Of a DNA stretch of 64,000 bases, positions 34,820 through 46,769 are shown piece by piece. A program made the translations under genes and the position numbers. The notes beneath the pieces are model-generated. The model saw nothing but the letters and a program-made list of their open reading frames with translations, made no database searches and was not told the DNA's origin. This DNA is from Rhodospirillaceae bacterium MC! (GTDB lineage: Bacteria > Pseudomonadota > Alphaproteobacteria > MC1): assembly GCA_002632265.1 (NCBI GenBank), contig NQOV01000018.1:1-64000 (forward strand), given 5' to 3'. Position 1 is the stretch's first letter, and each line of letters begins with the position of its first letter.

Positions 34820-36334
34820 TTAAACACTAACGATGTGAATAAGATAATTACTCACAATGCCATGAACTGTAGCATCCATAATTTTTAACAAAGGAGCAGG
34901 ATAAACACCAAAGAACACAATTAGCAGAACTAAAACCGCATATACAATCAGTTCCAAAGAAGATAGATCTTTTAAGGCGTTAATAGCGTCCTTTGACACC
35001 GCTCCTAATATGACATGTTTAAACATATAGAGCATATAACACACACTAAGCACAACCGAAAGGATGGCAATCATAGTAACATATATATTAACTTGAGCGA
35101 TACCAATGAATGTCAAGATCTCGCCAACAAAAGGAGCAGTTCCTGGCACACCAACAGAGGCAAAGACACCAATCATAAAGACAAAAGCATATCGAGGAGT
35201 CTGATTGACAATACCGCCAAAAGCGTCGATATTATAAGTTTTAAAGCGATCAAATAGCGAGCCGATTAATAGGAATAACAACACAGCGGTTAAACCGTGG
35301 GTAATGGTGGCAAATATTGCCCCCTCGATACCTTGTTGATTTCCACTAAATATCCCGATACCAACCAAACCCATATGAGCCAAGGTTGCATATACCATCA
35401 TACGCTTAACATTTTTTTGTGCAATGGCCACCAATGAACCATAAACAATCCCGATACCGCATAACACAAATAACACCATGGCATATTCATGAGCAACTTC
35501 AGGAAATAAACTAAAGGAATAGCGAATTAAACCATATACACCCATTTTCAACGCTCCACCAAGAATGATAGTAGCCGAGCTTGGAGCTTTTTCATAGGCG
35601 TCAGGTTGCCAAGCATGAACAGGGAACATCGGCAATTTCACAGCGAAAGAAATGGTAAAGCCGATGAATAACATCAACTGTTCTTTGTATGTTAGCACGC
35701 TTAAAGAACCCATTAGATGTGTAAAGTTTGTTGTTTCCTGCGTGATCAAGATGTAAATGATCGCCACCAACATAAATAATGAACCTAAGAATGAGTATAG
35801 GAAGAATTTCAAGCCTGCTTTAACTTTATCGCCACTGCCCCAAATTCCAATTAATAGGAAGACAGGAACTAACATAGCTTCAAAGAACACATAAAATAAT
35901 ACAAGATCGTTAGCTAAAAAGATACCTAACATTGAAGTTTCAAGAACTAACAATGAGATCATTAACTCTTTGACTTTTTTTGTATCTTTTTTAATGGAAA
36001 ACAAAACCGCAATGGGCATAACGAAAGTCCCAAGAAGTACAAAGGGTAAGCTAATACCATCAACGCCAACAGTATATGACACATTAATATCAGAGAACCA
36101 ACGAATATTTTCCATAAACTGCATAGTTGATAAGGAATTATCAAAGCCGTTCCATACCATTAATGCCAAAATGAAACTTACAAAAGTCGTTAATACGGCG
36201 ATCAAATAAGAGCTATTTTTATAAGGCACATGATCATCATCATTAACTCCGTCATTACGTCCAACTATGGCAATAATAATCGCACCTACAATTGGCAGAA
36301 AAATAATGAGTGAAAGAATTGGTAAACCAAACAT
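34820..36334 (-). CDS. nuoM: NADH-quinone oxidoreductase subunit M
   Basis: Proton-pumping membrane subunit of complex I, 504 residues from the chosen start. Start at 36334 (MFGLPILS), one base after the nuoL stop codon, with GGGGG nine bases upstream; the longer frame would run into nuoL. Motifs: FYVFFEAMLVPVFLLIGIWG (Glu of TM5), KLPMFPVHAWQPDAYEKAPSSATIILGGALKMGVYG, and NVKRMMVYATLAHMG. These hold the conserved Lys/His/Glu of the proton channel. Confidence 0.95.
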   Translation of the reverse strand: MFGLPILSLIIFLPIVGAIIIAIVGRNDGVNDDDHVPYKNSSYLIAVLTTFVSFILALMVWNGFDNSLSTMQFMENIRWFSDINVSYTVGVDGISLPFVLLGTFVMPIAVLFSIKKDTKKVKELMISLLVLETSMLGIFLANDLVLFYVFFEAMLVPVFLLIGIWGSGDKVKAGLKFFLYSFLGSLFMLVAIIYILITQETTNFTHLMGSLSVLTYKEQLMLFIGFTISFAVKLPMFPVHAWQPDAYEKAPSSATIILGGALKMGVYGLIRYSFSLFPEVAHEYAMVLFVLCGIGIVYGSLVAIAQKNVKRMMVYATLAHMGLVGIGIFSGNQQGIEGAIFATITHGLTAVLLFLLIGSLFDRFKTYNIDAFGGIVNQTPRYAFVFMIGVFASVGVPGTAPFVGEILTFIGIAQVNIYVTMIAILSVVLSVCYMLYMFKHVILGAVSKDAINALKDLSSLELIVYAVLVLLIVFFGVYPAPLLKIMDATVHGIVSNYLIHIVSV

Positions 36335-36335
36335 A

Positions 36336-38288
36336 TTATAAACCCCCTTCAATGAATAACCATGAGACAATGACCACCAAGCCAAGACACATGACAAACG
36401 CATAATGATTAATGAATCCGCTTTGTGTTGTTTTCAAACCTTTAGCCAGAGCAGAAATAGAATTTGCCACTCTCACAATCAAGATATTTTCCAAGATGAA
36501 ATCTTCAATTGTAACCTTTAAAAACTTACCTAAAACAAAGATATTATTTGTAAAAATCACATCATAAATTTCATCAATATAATATTTATTAGCTAGCAGA
36601 GCAAAGATAAGAGATAGTTTCTTTTTAAGATTTTTGGCAATATTTGATTTTATTCCATATAATAAGAACGCTAAAACAATCCCAAGAACTGCCAACATAG
36701 ACGGTAAAGTTTTGATTATAAGAGGGATATCTTCAACATTTGCTACCGCTTTATGGCTTGGGAGTGTGAATATGGCATGTTGCCAAAACTCGCTATAATG
36801 TTCGCCCACAAGCGAGCTTGCGATATAGCCCAAACAAATAGCCCCAAGCACGAGCGGAATTAAAGGAATCCACATAATTGGGCTTGCTTCGTGTACGTGT
36901 TTTTGTTCTTCTTCAGATAATTTACACTCTCCATGAAAGACCATAAAAATCAATCTCCAAGAATAGAATGCGGTTAAAAAGGCCGCTAATGTACCAAGCA
37001 CATAACCGAAATGACCAACAACAGATCCCGAAGACCATAATACTTCTAAAATTTTATCCTTAGAGAAATATCCAGCCAGTGGCGGAATGCCTGCGAGTGC
37101 TAAATTACCAACCCACATGAAAATATAAGTAATCGGCAACGCCTTATACAAGCCCCCCATTTTTCGGATATCTTGTTCGTCTGATACTGCATGGATAACG
37201 CAACCCGCACATAAGAACAATAAGGCCTTAAAGAAACCGTGGGTAAATAAGTGATAGATCCCCACACCATAAGCCGAAACACCTAAAGAGGCGAACATAT
37301 AACCAAGTTGCGACATGGTAGAATAGGCAATGATCTTTTTAATATCGTATTGGGTAACTGCCACAGTGGCCGCAAGAAAGGCCGTTAACGCTCCAATTAT
37401 CACAATCAGATTTAACACCACTTGAGAGTATTCAAAGAGTGGCGATAATCTCGCAACCATGAAGACTCCTGCGGTTACCATAGTCGCCGCATGGATTAAA
37501 GCTGATACAGGAGTAGGACCTTCCATGGCATCGGCTAGCCAAGTATGTAAGCCGAGTTGAGCCGATTTCGCCATAGCCCCACCGAACAATAATAGGCAGA
37601 TCAAGGTAATTACATTAATTTGCGAACCAAATATCATAGTGTGAGTATCTACTACTTTAGGTATTTGAGTAAAAATCTCCTTAAGATTTAAAGTGTGAAA
37701 ATAGACAAATATTAAAGCTATTCCCAAAGTAAAAAAGAAGTCGCCACATCTATTAACAACAAAAGCTTTAATAGAAGCATTATTTGCCGAAGTCTTTTTG
37801 AACCAAAAACCAATCAGCAAGTAAGATGAAACACCAACACCCTCCCAACCGAAGAACAATTGTAAAATATTTGCCGATGTTACTAAAGTCAACATAAAGA
37901 ATGTAAACAAACTTAAATAAGACATAAAACGTCTTCTAGAAGTATCATGAGCCATATAGCCAATGGAATAAATATGCACCAACAAAGATACAGTTGAAAC
38001 AAGCAACAACATAATTCCAGTTAGTTTATCAAAGTGTAATTCCCATGAGATATGAAGATCTCCAGAAGATATCCAAGTAAATACATGAACAGTAGCATTA
38101 ATATTATGAACAAATGTCGCATATGCCACAGAAATACTCCCTATAAGCGATAAAATCATACCGATTACAGTAATAGCTACGGCAAAAGTATCATTATTTT
38201 CTTTTCCCTTTAATGATGGAGCATACAATACACTAAGACCAGCCAATATAAAGGCAATAAAAGGACTAAATACAGATAAAGTTATCAT
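36336..38288 (-). CDS. nuoL: NADH-quinone oxidoreductase subunit L
   Basis: Largest proton-pumping subunit of complex I, 650 residues, including the long C-terminal amphipathic helix that clamps the membrane arm (residues ~530-620). Motifs: FFGWEGVGVSSYLLIGFWF (Glu of TM5), KSAQLGLHTWLADAMEGPTPVSALIHAATMV (~228-258) and YDIKKIIAYSTMSQLGYM. Four bases separate it from nuoK and one base from nuoM. Confidence 0.96.
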   Translation of the reverse strand: MITLSVFSPFIAFILAGLSVLYAPSLKGKENNDTFAVAITVIGMILSLIGSISVAYATFVHNINATVHVFTWISSGDLHISWELHFDKLTGIMLLLVSTVSLLVHIYSIGYMAHDTSRRRFMSYLSLFTFFMLTLVTSANILQLFFGWEGVGVSSYLLIGFWFKKTSANNASIKAFVVNRCGDFFFTLGIALIFVYFHTLNLKEIFTQIPKVVDTHTMIFGSQINVITLICLLLFGGAMAKSAQLGLHTWLADAMEGPTPVSALIHAATMVTAGVFMVARLSPLFEYSQVVLNLIVIIGALTAFLAATVAVTQYDIKKIIAYSTMSQLGYMFASLGVSAYGVGIYHLFTHGFFKALLFLCAGCVIHAVSDEQDIRKMGGLYKALPITYIFMWVGNLALAGIPPLAGYFSKDKILEVLWSSGSVVGHFGYVLGTLAAFLTAFYSWRLIFMVFHGECKLSEEEQKHVHEASPIMWIPLIPLVLGAICLGYIASSLVGEHYSEFWQHAIFTLPSHKAVANVEDIPLIIKTLPSMLAVLGIVLAFLLYGIKSNIAKNLKKKLSLIFALLANKYYIDEIYDVIFTNNIFVLGKFLKVTIEDFILENILIVRVANSISALAKGLKTTQSGFINHYAFVMCLGLVVIVSWLFIEGGL

Positions 38289-38292
38289 TTTC

Positions 38293-38610
38293 TTACCCTT
38301 TCAACGAATTAATTTTGTCAATGGCAATAGTTTTGCGTTCTCGATAGAACACCACTAAAATCGCCAAAGCAATCGCCGCTTCCGCTGCGGCCACGGTTAG
38401 AACAAAGAGGCTAAAAACTTGCCCCGTTAGATCATCCAACTTAATAGAGAATGTAACAAAGTTAATATTTGCCGATAGCAAAATTAATTCGATACACATA
38501 AGAACTCTAATTAAACTTTTTGTATTAATAAATAGCCCCACAAGACCAATTACAAATATACAAGCAGAAACAATTAAATAATCTTGATAGTTAATATTTA
38601 ATAGATCCAT
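38293..38610 (-). CDS. nuoK: NADH-quinone oxidoreductase subunit K
   Basis: Small membrane subunit of complex I, 105 residues and three helices, the usual size. The conserved Glu residues of helix 2 and 3 are visible ([19 protein letters not shown] and [18 protein letters not shown]). Its start overlaps the nuoJ stop by one base (38610). Confidence 0.95.
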   Translation of the reverse strand: MDLLNINYQDYLIVSACIFVIGLVGLFINTKSLIRVLMCIELILLSANINFVTFSIKLDDLTGQVFSLFVLTVAAAEAAIALAILVVFYRERKTIAIDKINSLKG

Positions 38611-39368
38611 TATTTTTCTCCTGTTTTTTCAATGTCTGATGAAGAGTCAGAATCTTTATTAGAGTTAGAGTTAGAGTTAGAATTCGAGTTAGCGGTATCT
38701 GTTTCAGTAGATTTTTCATTTTCGCTATCTTTTTTCTCGTTATCGTTCTTCTGTGGTTCACTTTGAACTATACGCAGAGTATTGACATAAGTTCGCTCGA
38801 GCTGTTGGGAAATATCTTGAGTTTTAAAATCTTCTCTTTTATCTCGTAGGGTTAAAGATATCGCACCTAACATCCCAACTAGCAACACCAATCCGCCCAT
38901 TTGGAAGATATGAAAAAAGCGAGTATAAATCACCAAGCCTAAATCGGTAATGTTTGACACTTGTGTCGCATGAAATGCCAAATTTAAATCGGAATTAACG
39001 TGCGTTAATGGGATCTTCCAAGAAACAAAAGCCACAATTAATTCAGCTAGAAAGATCAATCCCAAGATCAAAGCCACAGGCAAAGCCTTTATTAAACCGC
39101 CTTTAATTGTATGGGTATCAATATCAATGAACATTACCACAAACAGGAACATAATCGCTACCGCTCCTGCATATACAACAAGCAAGGTAAAACCAATAAA
39201 CTCCGCACCTTCTAAAATAAATAAGGCACTGGCATTAAAGAATGTTAAAATTAAAAACAAAACCGAATGCACGGGATTTTTAGAAAATACCACAAACAAA
39301 GCCGATATAATCAAGACAAACGCAAATACATAAAATACTAAAGCATTTAGCCACATATAATTTTCCAT
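38610..39368 (-). CDS. nuoJ: NADH-quinone oxidoreductase subunit J with low-complexity tail
   Basis: Membrane subunit of complex I with five helices and the pi-bulge helix [21 protein letters not shown] (~60-80). The fold ends near residue 190. The remaining ~60 residues are a hydrophilic tail, [17 protein letters not shown] followed by a run of (Ser-Asn) units and [14 protein letters not shown], encoded by a 6-bp repeat (GAGTTA on the plus strand, 38660-38685). This makes it longer (252 residues) than typical NuoJ (~180-210). The tail would lie on the aqueous side. Confidence 0.94.
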   Translation of the reverse strand: MENYMWLNALVFYVFAFVLIISALFVVFSKNPVHSVLFLILTFFNASALFILEGAEFIGFTLLVVYAGAVAIMFLFVVMFIDIDTHTIKGGLIKALPVALILGLIFLAELIVAFVSWKIPLTHVNSDLNLAFHATQVSNITDLGLVIYTRFFHIFQMGGLVLLVGMLGAISLTLRDKREDFKTQDISQQLERTYVNTLRIVQSEPQKNDNEKKDSENEKSTETDTANSNSNSNSNSNKDSDSSSDIEKTGEK

Positions 39369-39401
39369 TATATTTTTTCCTTTTCCTTTTTCCTTTATGT
39401 T

Positions 39402-39890
39402 CTAGCGGTAAGGTGCTTCAGAACGTTGTTTAAGAGCTAACACAGGTTCCCAACGGTCCCCATTATCCAATAGTTTTTCTTTATCATATATCAATTCGTT
39501 TCTTGTTTCCTTTGAAAATTCGAAGTTAGGACCAAGAACAATCGCATCAACGGGGCAAGCCTCTTCACATAAGCCACAATAAATACACTTTAAACAATCA
39601 ATTTCATATTTTGTTGTTCGCCTTGTGGAATCTGCCGTGCGTTCGGCGATCTTAATTGTGATCGCTTGAGCGGGGCAAGTGGCTTCACATAATTTACAAC
39701 CTATGCAACGTTCTTCCCCATTATCGTATCGTCGTAAGGCATGTTCTCCCCTAAAACGAGTAGAAAGGGGCATCTTCTCATAAGGATAATTAATTGTAGA
39801 TCTAGTTCTAAAGATTAATTTAAAAGATGTCTTCATACCTGTTAAAATTTCCAATAGGAATAGACTTTTTAAGAATTTAGTTATGTTCAT
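39402..39890 (-). CDS. nuoI: NADH-quinone oxidoreductase subunit I (two [4Fe-4S])
   Basis: Peripheral-arm subunit TYKY type, 162 residues, carrying clusters N6a and N6b: [12 protein letters not shown] (~62-73) and [12 protein letters not shown] (~101-112), each a CxxCxxCxxxCP motif. The N-terminal [17 protein letters not shown] is typical of alphaproteobacterial and mitochondrial homologues. 33 bp separate it from nuoJ and 11 bp from nuoH. Confidence 0.96.
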   Translation of the reverse strand: MNITKFLKSLFLLEILTGMKTSFKLIFRTRSTINYPYEKMPLSTRFRGEHALRRYDNGEERCIGCKLCEATCPAQAITIKIAERTADSTRRTTKYEIDCLKCIYCGLCEEACPVDAIVLGPNFEFSKETRNELIYDKEKLLDNGDRWEPVLALKQRSEAPYR

Positions 39891-39901
39891 TGTTTTTCTC
39901 C

Positions 39902-40933
39902 TTATCCTATCATTATGTGTGGTACAAGATTTAAATTATAGTGAGCAATGAAAGCCAATATAATAAAAATCGCTAGACTTAATGGTAAAAAGACTTTCCA
40001 GCCCAATCGCATTAATTGATCGTATCTAAAGCGTGGCAAGGTTGCTTGTAACCAATATATAACAAATACCACCACCGCAGTTTTAGCAATTAACCATAAG
40101 GGGCCAGGAATCCAATTTAGCGGAGCAATATCGAAAATCGGCAACCACCCACCTAAGAATAGCGTAGCAAAAACAGCACTCATTAAGATAGTGTTACCAT
40201 ATTCCCCCATTTGGAATAAGGCAAATAGCACACCAGAGTATTCCACGTTGTAACCTGCCACCAATTCGGATTCCGCTTCAGGTAAATCAAAGGGATGGCG
40301 ACTTGTTTCAGCTAAAATACAAATAAAGAACATGATAGCTAAAGGAAAGAACGGAATAATAAACCAAATATGTTGTTGCGTTACCACAATCATACTTAAA
40401 TTCAAACTCCCTGTAAATATCAAAAGCGACGCCATGATCATCCCCATAGATACTTCATAACTTATCATTTGTGCGGTTGTACGCAAACCACCAAGAAAAG
40501 CATAACGAGAGTTAGAGGCCCAACCTGCTAAAACGATACCGTAAACATCCAAGCCAGAAATGGCGAAAATAAACAATACACCCAGATTAATATTAGAAAC
40601 CGTTAAGCCTGCACCAAAGGGGATCACTGCCCACGCAGTAAGCATAAGAACAAAGCTTAACATGGGAGCGATTAGGAAGACAGGTTTATCGGCAACCGCA
40701 GGAATAACCCATTCTTTTACGATAAGTTTCAAACCATCGGCTAAGGGTTGAGCCAAACCCCACGGACCGATAACATTAGGCCCTTTACGCAACTGCATTA
40801 CCGCCATGATCTTACGTTGATACAAACTAATATATGCCACCGCTCCCATTAATGGAATGACTACGCATAAAATTTTAATTACAATCCATATTAACGGCCA
40901 TAAATCTACGGTCCAAAATTCTTGAAAAGTCAT
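39902..40933 (-). CDS. nuoH: NADH-quinone oxidoreductase subunit H
   Basis: Membrane subunit at the quinone site, 343 residues. Motifs: [31 protein letters not shown] (~42-72), [15 protein letters not shown] (~150) and [26 protein letters not shown] (~212-237), which form the quinone chamber and E-channel. I place the start at the ATG 40933, two bases after the nuoG stop codon, with GGGAGAG upstream; a GTG nine bases earlier lies inside nuoG. Confidence 0.95.
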   Translation of the reverse strand: MTFQEFWTVDLWPLIWIVIKILCVVIPLMGAVAYISLYQRKIMAVMQLRKGPNVIGPWGLAQPLADGLKLIVKEWVIPAVADKPVFLIAPMLSFVLMLTAWAVIPFGAGLTVSNINLGVLFIFAISGLDVYGIVLAGWASNSRYAFLGGLRTTAQMISYEVSMGMIMASLLIFTGSLNLSMIVVTQQHIWFIIPFFPLAIMFFICILAETSRHPFDLPEAESELVAGYNVEYSGVLFALFQMGEYGNTILMSAVFATLFLGGWLPIFDIAPLNWIPGPLWLIAKTAVVVFVIYWLQATLPRFRYDQLMRLGWKVFLPLSLAIFIILAFIAHYNLNLVPHIMIG

Positions 40934-40935
40934 AA

Positions 40936-42996
40936 TTAACACTCTCCCTTATTAACGATAGTAGCAACGCATTTCGCCATGGTAGGCGAAAGTTTACTAA
41001 TAGTATCGCTTTGATAGTAATTCTCAAAGCTATTAGTGATTTTTTCTGCCTTATTGAGCTTAAATTCTTTTGCGTCGATTGTTTTGATAGTTTTAGTTTT
41101 AATAATACCTGCCTGATTAAGAGTAGCAAACTCTTTATATTCCTTAAGTAATAGAGCATGGACATCCGTATCAATATTAAGAGCGTTCACACCGAGAGCT
41201 TTAGCGATTAAGCTCATAATATCCAAGGAAGATTTGGCATTCTTAATGAAATCTACAACTTTTGATGTTTTCTGCACACGCCCTTCAACATTCACAAATA
41301 AAGATTCTTTTTCTGTATATGCTGTTGACGGCAAGATAATATCCGCATACTTAGTAATTTCCCCATCCCCATGATGACCAATTAACACAATAAAAGTATC
41401 TTTTATTTTTTCCATGTCAATATTATCAGGTTCGATTAGGATAGTTACTTTGATTTCTTTATTTAAGGATTTTTCATAAATATCCTTAATACCGTCAGGA
41501 CTAATGAAATCTATGGCCATTCCGCCCACTTGTGAGGCGTAATTATGTAGAACATTAAAGCCATTCCACTCGCTCGATACCACATTATATTTAGTTGATA
41601 TGGCTTGAACAAGTTTATAAATTTCCCAAGCGTCATCGGCTCTTGATAGTACATCATGACCAATGATAATAGTGGGCTTTTCTGCACTTTCTAAGATTTG
41701 TGCGAACTCGTTTGAGCCATCAAGAATGGATTCTAGCACAGATACATCATCGCCTAAATATTGATGATCGAATGTTAAATCATAGGCTTGACCCACTAGA
41801 GCCACCTTTAATTCTTCCTTAGATTTTAAGAATGTTTTTCTTAATCTTGCATTAATTAAAGGAGCGTCTTTTCGTAAGTTTGTACCAACGATCAAACAAG
41901 CGTCCGTTTGTTCGAGATCGGCAATGGGAGTATTAAATGTATAATCGACTTTATTATTTAAAATAAAACCGTCGGTTCTTACTTCATACATATGAGAGCT
42001 TAATGTCTCCAGTATTTTTTTAGCTACAAACATGGTTTCCACATCCACCATATTACCCGCTAGAGCTGATACTTGATTGTTTTCTCCTTTAGTTTCGTTC
42101 AGTTTTTCCACTAAAGATTTAATGGCTTCTTCCCAACTAACTGCTTGAAGATTATTGGCATTTCTCACATATGGAGTGTCTAGACGTTGCAGAGATAAAG
42201 CGTCCATGGCGTGGCGTGTTTTATCGCCGATCCATGTTTCATTAATCTCATTATTTTCCCTTGGGATAATGCGATAAACCTTATCATTAAGATGATTTAC
42301 CGTAATATTAGCCCCAACAGCGTCAAAAACATCAATACTAGGGGTAGATTTTAATTCCCATGTACGACAATCGTATTTATTCGGCTTGGAAGTTAAAGCT
42401 CCCACAGGGCAAATATCAGCTAAATTACCTGATAGTTCCGAAGATATGGCACTATCAATATAAGTACCGATCTCCATATGACTACCACGGAAGATAGCTC
42501 CCATTTCTGGCACGCCTGCGATTTCTTGGGAAAATCTTACACATCTTGTACAGTGAATACAACGTGTCATGAAATCTTGAATGATAGGACCGTAATTTTT
42601 CACACCGATAACTCGTTTTTCATCGTTCATGCGACCTTTAGGACGACCGTAAGCATAGGACATATCTTGTAAATCGCAATCTCCACCCTCGTCGCAGACA
42701 GGACAATCAAGGGGATGATTCACAAGTAAAAATTCCATAACACTCTTACGAGCATTCATAACTTTTTCGCTATGGGTTTGAACTACCATACCGTCGCCTG
42801 CTGGCATATGGCAAGAGGCCGCCAATTTCGGCATTCTTTCCACTTCCACAAGGCACATTCTACAACTACCTGCTATGGATAACTTAGGATGATAACAAAA
42901 ACGTGGAATTTCAACGCCATTATCTTCCGCCACTTGGATAAGTGTTTGACCTTGTGTGAATTCTACTTCGTTATTATTTAATGTTAACTTAGGCAT
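40936..42996 (-). CDS. nuoG: NADH-quinone oxidoreductase subunit G (Fe-S)
   Basis: Large peripheral Fe-S subunit, 686 residues, of the 75-kDa type. N-terminal ferredoxin domain with [17 protein letters not shown] (cluster N1b), then [16 protein letters not shown] and [10 protein letters not shown] with [12 protein letters not shown] (clusters N5 and N4). The molybdopterin-oxidoreductase-like region follows ([19 protein letters not shown] onward) without molybdenum ligands. The start ATG 42996 has AAAGGAGGT at the end of nuoF; longer frames overlap nuoF. Confidence 0.95.
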   Translation of the reverse strand: MPKLTLNNNEVEFTQGQTLIQVAEDNGVEIPRFCYHPKLSIAGSCRMCLVEVERMPKLAASCHMPAGDGMVVQTHSEKVMNARKSVMEFLLVNHPLDCPVCDEGGDCDLQDMSYAYGRPKGRMNDEKRVIGVKNYGPIIQDFMTRCIHCTRCVRFSQEIAGVPEMGAIFRGSHMEIGTYIDSAISSELSGNLADICPVGALTSKPNKYDCRTWELKSTPSIDVFDAVGANITVNHLNDKVYRIIPRENNEINETWIGDKTRHAMDALSLQRLDTPYVRNANNLQAVSWEEAIKSLVEKLNETKGENNQVSALAGNMVDVETMFVAKKILETLSSHMYEVRTDGFILNNKVDYTFNTPIADLEQTDACLIVGTNLRKDAPLINARLRKTFLKSKEELKVALVGQAYDLTFDHQYLGDDVSVLESILDGSNEFAQILESAEKPTIIIGHDVLSRADDAWEIYKLVQAISTKYNVVSSEWNGFNVLHNYASQVGGMAIDFISPDGIKDIYEKSLNKEIKVTILIEPDNIDMEKIKDTFIVLIGHHGDGEITKYADIILPSTAYTEKESLFVNVEGRVQKTSKVVDFIKNAKSSLDIMSLIAKALGVNALNIDTDVHALLLKEYKEFATLNQAGIIKTKTIKTIDAKEFKLNKAEKITNSFENYYQSDTISKLSPTMAKCVATIVNKGEC

Positions 42997-42997
42997 A

Positions 42998-44260
42998 TTA
43001 CATACCTCCTTTAAGAGTAGATTCGATTTCTGCTCTAAAATGCTTAAATAAACCTTGGATAGGCCATGCAGCCGCATCGCCTAAGGCACATATGGTATTG
43101 CCCTCGATTTGCTTAGTGATTTCCAACAGATCATCTATTTCATGAGAACTAGCTTGACCATTGGCAATACGGATCATGATTTGTTTCATCCAGTTAGTAC
43201 CCTCACGGCATGGGGTACACTGTCCGCAAGATTCATGAGCGTAAAATGCCGATAATCTAGTGATACATTTTACAAGATTGGCACTTTTATCCATAACGAT
43301 AACTGCCGCTGTACCTAGAGATGATCCCACTTCTCGCAAACCGTCGAAATCCATAATTGCCACATCGCATAAATTTTTTGGCAACATGGGAGTGGAAGAA
43401 CCACCTGGGATAACGGCCTTTAAGTTATCCCAACCGCCGATAACACCATCACAATGTTTTTCCAGTAATTCCTTAAGACTAATGCCCATTTCTTCTTCCA
43501 CTACACACGGTTTATTCACATGACCAGAAATGCCAAATAATTTAGTGCCATGATTGTTTTCACGCCCAATCCCACTAAACCACGACGCTCCACGACGCAT
43601 GATCGTACCAACACCTGCAATGGATTCCACATTGTTAACGGTTGTCGGCATGCCAAATAAACCAAACATAGCAGGGAACGGCGGTTTCAAACGAGGTTGA
43701 CCTTTTTTGCCTTCAATCGATTCTATTAAAGCGGTTTCTTCCCCACAAATATACGCTCCTGCTCCACGTTGAATATAAAAATCGAATTTTTCTCCTGTGC
43801 CACAAGCGTTATTGCCTAAATATCCCTTTTCGTAGCATTCATCAACTGCACGTTGTAAGGCTTCGGCTTCCCTAAAGAATTCGCCACGTATGTATATATA
43901 ACAAGCGGTTGCTCCCATGGCAAAGCTAGCAATGAAAGCCCCTTCGATGAGCTTAAAAGGTTCGTGTCTCATGATTTCACGATCTTTACACGTACCTGGT
44001 TCGCCCTCATCGGCATTGATAACAAGATAATGTTGTTTACCGTCATCCTTAGGCATGAAAGACCATTTCATCCCAGTTGAGAAACCCGCACCACCACGCC
44101 CACGTAAGCCAGATGATTTAACTTCATTAATGATCTCTTCTTTACCTTTAGCAATGATATTCTTGATATCCGAGAAATCTCCACGAGATACAGCACCTTT
44201 TAAGGTAACATCTTCAAAGCCATAAATATTAGAGTAGATTTTATCTTTTTCGTTTAACAT
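42998..44260 (-). CDS. nuoF: NADH-quinone oxidoreductase subunit F (FMN, NADH, [4Fe-4S])
   Basis: NADH-binding 51-kDa subunit, 420 residues. FMN and NADH sites: [16 protein letters not shown] (~52-67), [13 protein letters not shown] (~82-94) and [19 protein letters not shown] (~165-183). Cluster N3 ligands: [12 protein letters not shown] (~345-356) and [13 protein letters not shown] (~385-397). Its start overlaps nuoE by one base. Confidence 0.96.
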   Translation of the reverse strand: MLNEKDKIYSNIYGFEDVTLKGAVSRGDFSDIKNIIAKGKEEIINEVKSSGLRGRGGAGFSTGMKWSFMPKDDGKQHYLVINADEGEPGTCKDREIMRHEPFKLIEGAFIASFAMGATACYIYIRGEFFREAEALQRAVDECYEKGYLGNNACGTGEKFDFYIQRGAGAYICGEETALIESIEGKKGQPRLKPPFPAMFGLFGMPTTVNNVESIAGVGTIMRRGASWFSGIGRENNHGTKLFGISGHVNKPCVVEEEMGISLKELLEKHCDGVIGGWDNLKAVIPGGSSTPMLPKNLCDVAIMDFDGLREVGSSLGTAAVIVMDKSANLVKCITRLSAFYAHESCGQCTPCREGTNWMKQIMIRIANGQASSHEIDDLLEITKQIEGNTICALGDAAAWPIQGLFKHFRAEIESTLKGGM

Positions 44261-44901
44261 TATTTCACTCCATCGTTTTTGTCGGCGTCATCAGGCACGA
44301 GGCTCGGAGAATTAGCACAAGCACAATAATGGGGTTCTGCACCTTTGCGATTGCCATAAGATCCAACTTTTGGCTTTTTATCATTACGCAATTCATTAAT
44401 GATAGTGGAAACATTATCCGTAATTAAATCTTCGTAATAATCGTCATTAATTTGGATCATGGGAGCGTTGGCACAAGCTCCTAGGCATTCCACTTCTGAC
44501 AATGTGAATTTGCCGTCGCTTGTGGTTTCGCCCACTTCAACGCCCAATTCCTTTTTGCAAGCTTCGAGAATTTTATCTGATCCTCTTAAGTAGCAAGAAA
44601 TATTAGTACAAACTTGCACATGATTTTTACCCACAGGCTTTAAATTGTACATTGTATAGAATGTAGCCACTTCCAACACACGAATATATGGCATACCTAC
44701 AAGCTTTGCCACATGATTCATAACGCCAACACTTACCCAGCCGTCATTTTGACGCTGTCCCAGATCCAACAAAGGCATTACCGCACTTTGTTTTCTATCC
44801 GCAGGATACTTAGCAAATATAGCTTTAACTTTAGCTTGATTTTCGAGAGAAAATTCGAAAGTATCTGCATTTTCTTTTGTTTTATGTATTACTGTACTCA
44901 T
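44260..44901 (-). CDS. nuoE: NADH-quinone oxidoreductase subunit E ([2Fe-2S])
   Basis: 24-kDa subunit, 213 residues from the preferred start MSTVIHK at 44901, four bases after the nuoD stop. Cluster N1a ligands are CTNISC (~91-96) and CLGAC (~132-136), the thioredoxin-like arrangement. The C-terminus has an extra ~40 residues after the fold ([20 protein letters not shown]), a feature also known from alphaproteobacterial NuoE. Confidence 0.94.
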   Translation of the reverse strand: MSTVIHKTKENADTFEFSLENQAKVKAIFAKYPADRKQSAVMPLLDLGQRQNDGWVSVGVMNHVAKLVGMPYIRVLEVATFYTMYNLKPVGKNHVQVCTNISCYLRGSDKILEACKKELGVEVGETTSDGKFTLSEVECLGACANAPMIQINDDYYEDLITDNVSTIINELRNDKKPKVGSYGNRKGAEPHYCACANSPSLVPDDADKNDGVK

Positions 44902-44905
44902 GATG

Positions 44906-46081
44906 TTATCTATCCGACTCCCCAAATACTATATCTATAGACCCCAAGATGGCTGGAATATCAGACAACATATGGCCTTTTGTCAACTCGTTCAATGCCG
45001 AAAGATGTGGAACAGAAGTTGTTTTCACTTTCACACGATAGGGTTTATTTGTACCGTCGGCAATGACATACACACCAAATTCGCCTTTTGGTGCTTCCAC
45101 ACTTTCATAAACTTCGCCCGCTGGCACATGATAGCCTTCGGAAAATAGTTTGAAGTGATGAATAAGAGATTCCATTGAGCTTTGCATTTTCTTACGTTTA
45201 GGATTGGTAAACTTTTCATCATCGGTTTTATGACGCCCTGCAGGCATATTTTTAATGAGCTGACGAACAATTTTAATTGTTTCTCGAATCTCAAACAATC
45301 TCACGGCATAACGTGCGTAGGTATCGCCATCGCTACTTACGGCAATATTGAAATCGATCTCTTCATAGGCGTCATAGGGTTGGGATTTTCTAATATCCCA
45401 CTCAACACCACAAGCTCGCAGATTAGGACCCGTAAAACCATAAGACAAGGCTTGCTTTGCCGAGATCACGCCAATATCAACGGTACGTTGTTTGAATATG
45501 CGATTCTCACTTAAGAGATCATCACATGCCTGAATGTCATTTGTTAGATCGTCCATATATGTAAGGATATCATCAAGTAACTCTTGTTTCATATCGAAAG
45601 ATACACCACCTGGGCGGATGTAATTACCGTGCATTCTCGCACCTGACGCTCGCTCACAGAATTCGGAAATACGTTCTCTAATTTCTAGCCCTAAGATTAG
45701 CGGAGTAATTGCCCCGACGTCGTTGGCTAACGCTCCCATAGATAGGGAATGACTACCAATACGAGAAAGCTCGGAAACTAGCATACGTAAATACTGACCC
45801 CTTTTGGGAACTTGGATTCCTGCAAGTTTTTCCACTGCTAGCACGTAGGCGTATGGCTGATTGATTGCACTCACATAATCCATACGCTCAAAAAATGGCA
45901 CATTTTGATTGTAAGCTTTATCTTCCATAAGCTTTTCACTACCACGATGTAATAAACCGATATGCGGTTCGGAACGCTCAATACGTTCGCCATCCAGTTC
46001 AACTATCAGCCTTAAGACCCCATGTGCAGCGGGATGTTGCGGGCCGAAGTTTAATCTAAAATTTTTAATTTCTGTAGACAT
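44906..46081 (-). CDS. nuoD: NADH-quinone oxidoreductase subunit D
   Basis: 49-kDa subunit that forms the quinone site with NuoB, 391 residues, not fused to NuoC. Motifs: NFGPQHPAAHGVLRL (~11-25, His of the quinone site), HIGLLHRGSEKLME (~41-54), GARMHGNYIRPGGVSFD and the ending LGSIDIVFGESDR, the invariant alphaproteobacterial and mitochondrial C-terminus. Confidence 0.96.
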   Translation of the reverse strand: MSTEIKNFRLNFGPQHPAAHGVLRLIVELDGERIERSEPHIGLLHRGSEKLMEDKAYNQNVPFFERMDYVSAINQPYAYVLAVEKLAGIQVPKRGQYLRMLVSELSRIGSHSLSMGALANDVGAITPLILGLEIRERISEFCERASGARMHGNYIRPGGVSFDMKQELLDDILTYMDDLTNDIQACDDLLSENRIFKQRTVDIGVISAKQALSYGFTGPNLRACGVEWDIRKSQPYDAYEEIDFNIAVSSDGDTYARYAVRLFEIRETIKIVRQLIKNMPAGRHKTDDEKFTNPKRKKMQSSMESLIHHFKLFSEGYHVPAGEVYESVEAPKGEFGVYVIADGTNKPYRVKVKTTSVPHLSALNELTKGHMLSDIPAILGSIDIVFGESDR

Positions 46082-46100
46082 TTAATTATCCTTATCCCCC

Positions 46101-46742
46101 TTATACATTAGCTTTTTCGTCGCCCGGCATGGCTACGGCTTGGGCTTGATCTTGTTGTGGTTGAGAGTTTAGACCCTCCCAAGGGCTTAGGGAGTTAAAT
46201 TGTCTATAATCCTGTTGTAATTTTACAGGCTCATAAATTACCTTGCCGACTTCTTCATCGTATCGTACTTCTGAATAACCATACACAGGGAAATCCTTAC
46301 GCAGTGGATGACCTTCAAAACCGTAATCCGTTAACAAACGACGCAAATCAGGATGAGCGTCAAAAGGAATGCCGAACATATCCCACACTTCACGCTCGAG
46401 CCAATCAGCACCAATAAAGAGATCGGTAATGCTTGGGATATCTTCATCAATATCCACAGAAACCACAATTTTCATATGAGTTTGTAATGAAGTGCTTGTT
46501 AGAATGTAGATAACATCAAATCTTTTTTCGTATCCCTCTTGGTTGATACGATCAACGCCAATAATATCGGTAATAAGATTAAACTTTAAGGCCGTATGAT
46601 CCTTTAATAGGGATATGGCAAGCTTAAGATCTTGTTTATCAACCACCAATTTAACTTCATTTTGTGGAGTTATTTCAACAGTTTTTTTAATGTCCGTTAA
46701 AACACCTTCTATATTTTTTAGTAATATTTTTATTTTTAACAT
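46101..46742 (-). CDS. nuoC: NADH-quinone oxidoreductase subunit C
   Basis: 30-kDa subunit, 213 residues. The family signature ERE-x-[YW]-D-[ML]-[FG] is present as [21 protein letters not shown], followed by [18 protein letters not shown]. The final ~35 residues (Gln-rich) extend past the conserved domain. It lies 27 bp downstream of nuoB. Confidence 0.95.
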   Translation of the reverse strand: MLKIKILLKNIEGVLTDIKKTVEITPQNEVKLVVDKQDLKLAISLLKDHTALKFNLITDIIGVDRINQEGYEKRFDVIYILTSTSLQTHMKIVVSVDIDEDIPSITDLFIGADWLEREVWDMFGIPFDAHPDLRRLLTDYGFEGHPLRKDFPVYGYSEVRYDEEVGKVIYEPVKLQQDYRQFNSLSPWEGLNSQPQQDQAQAVAMPGDEKANV

Positions 46743-46769
46743 CTTTTAACCTTTTTATAAATCCTTACT

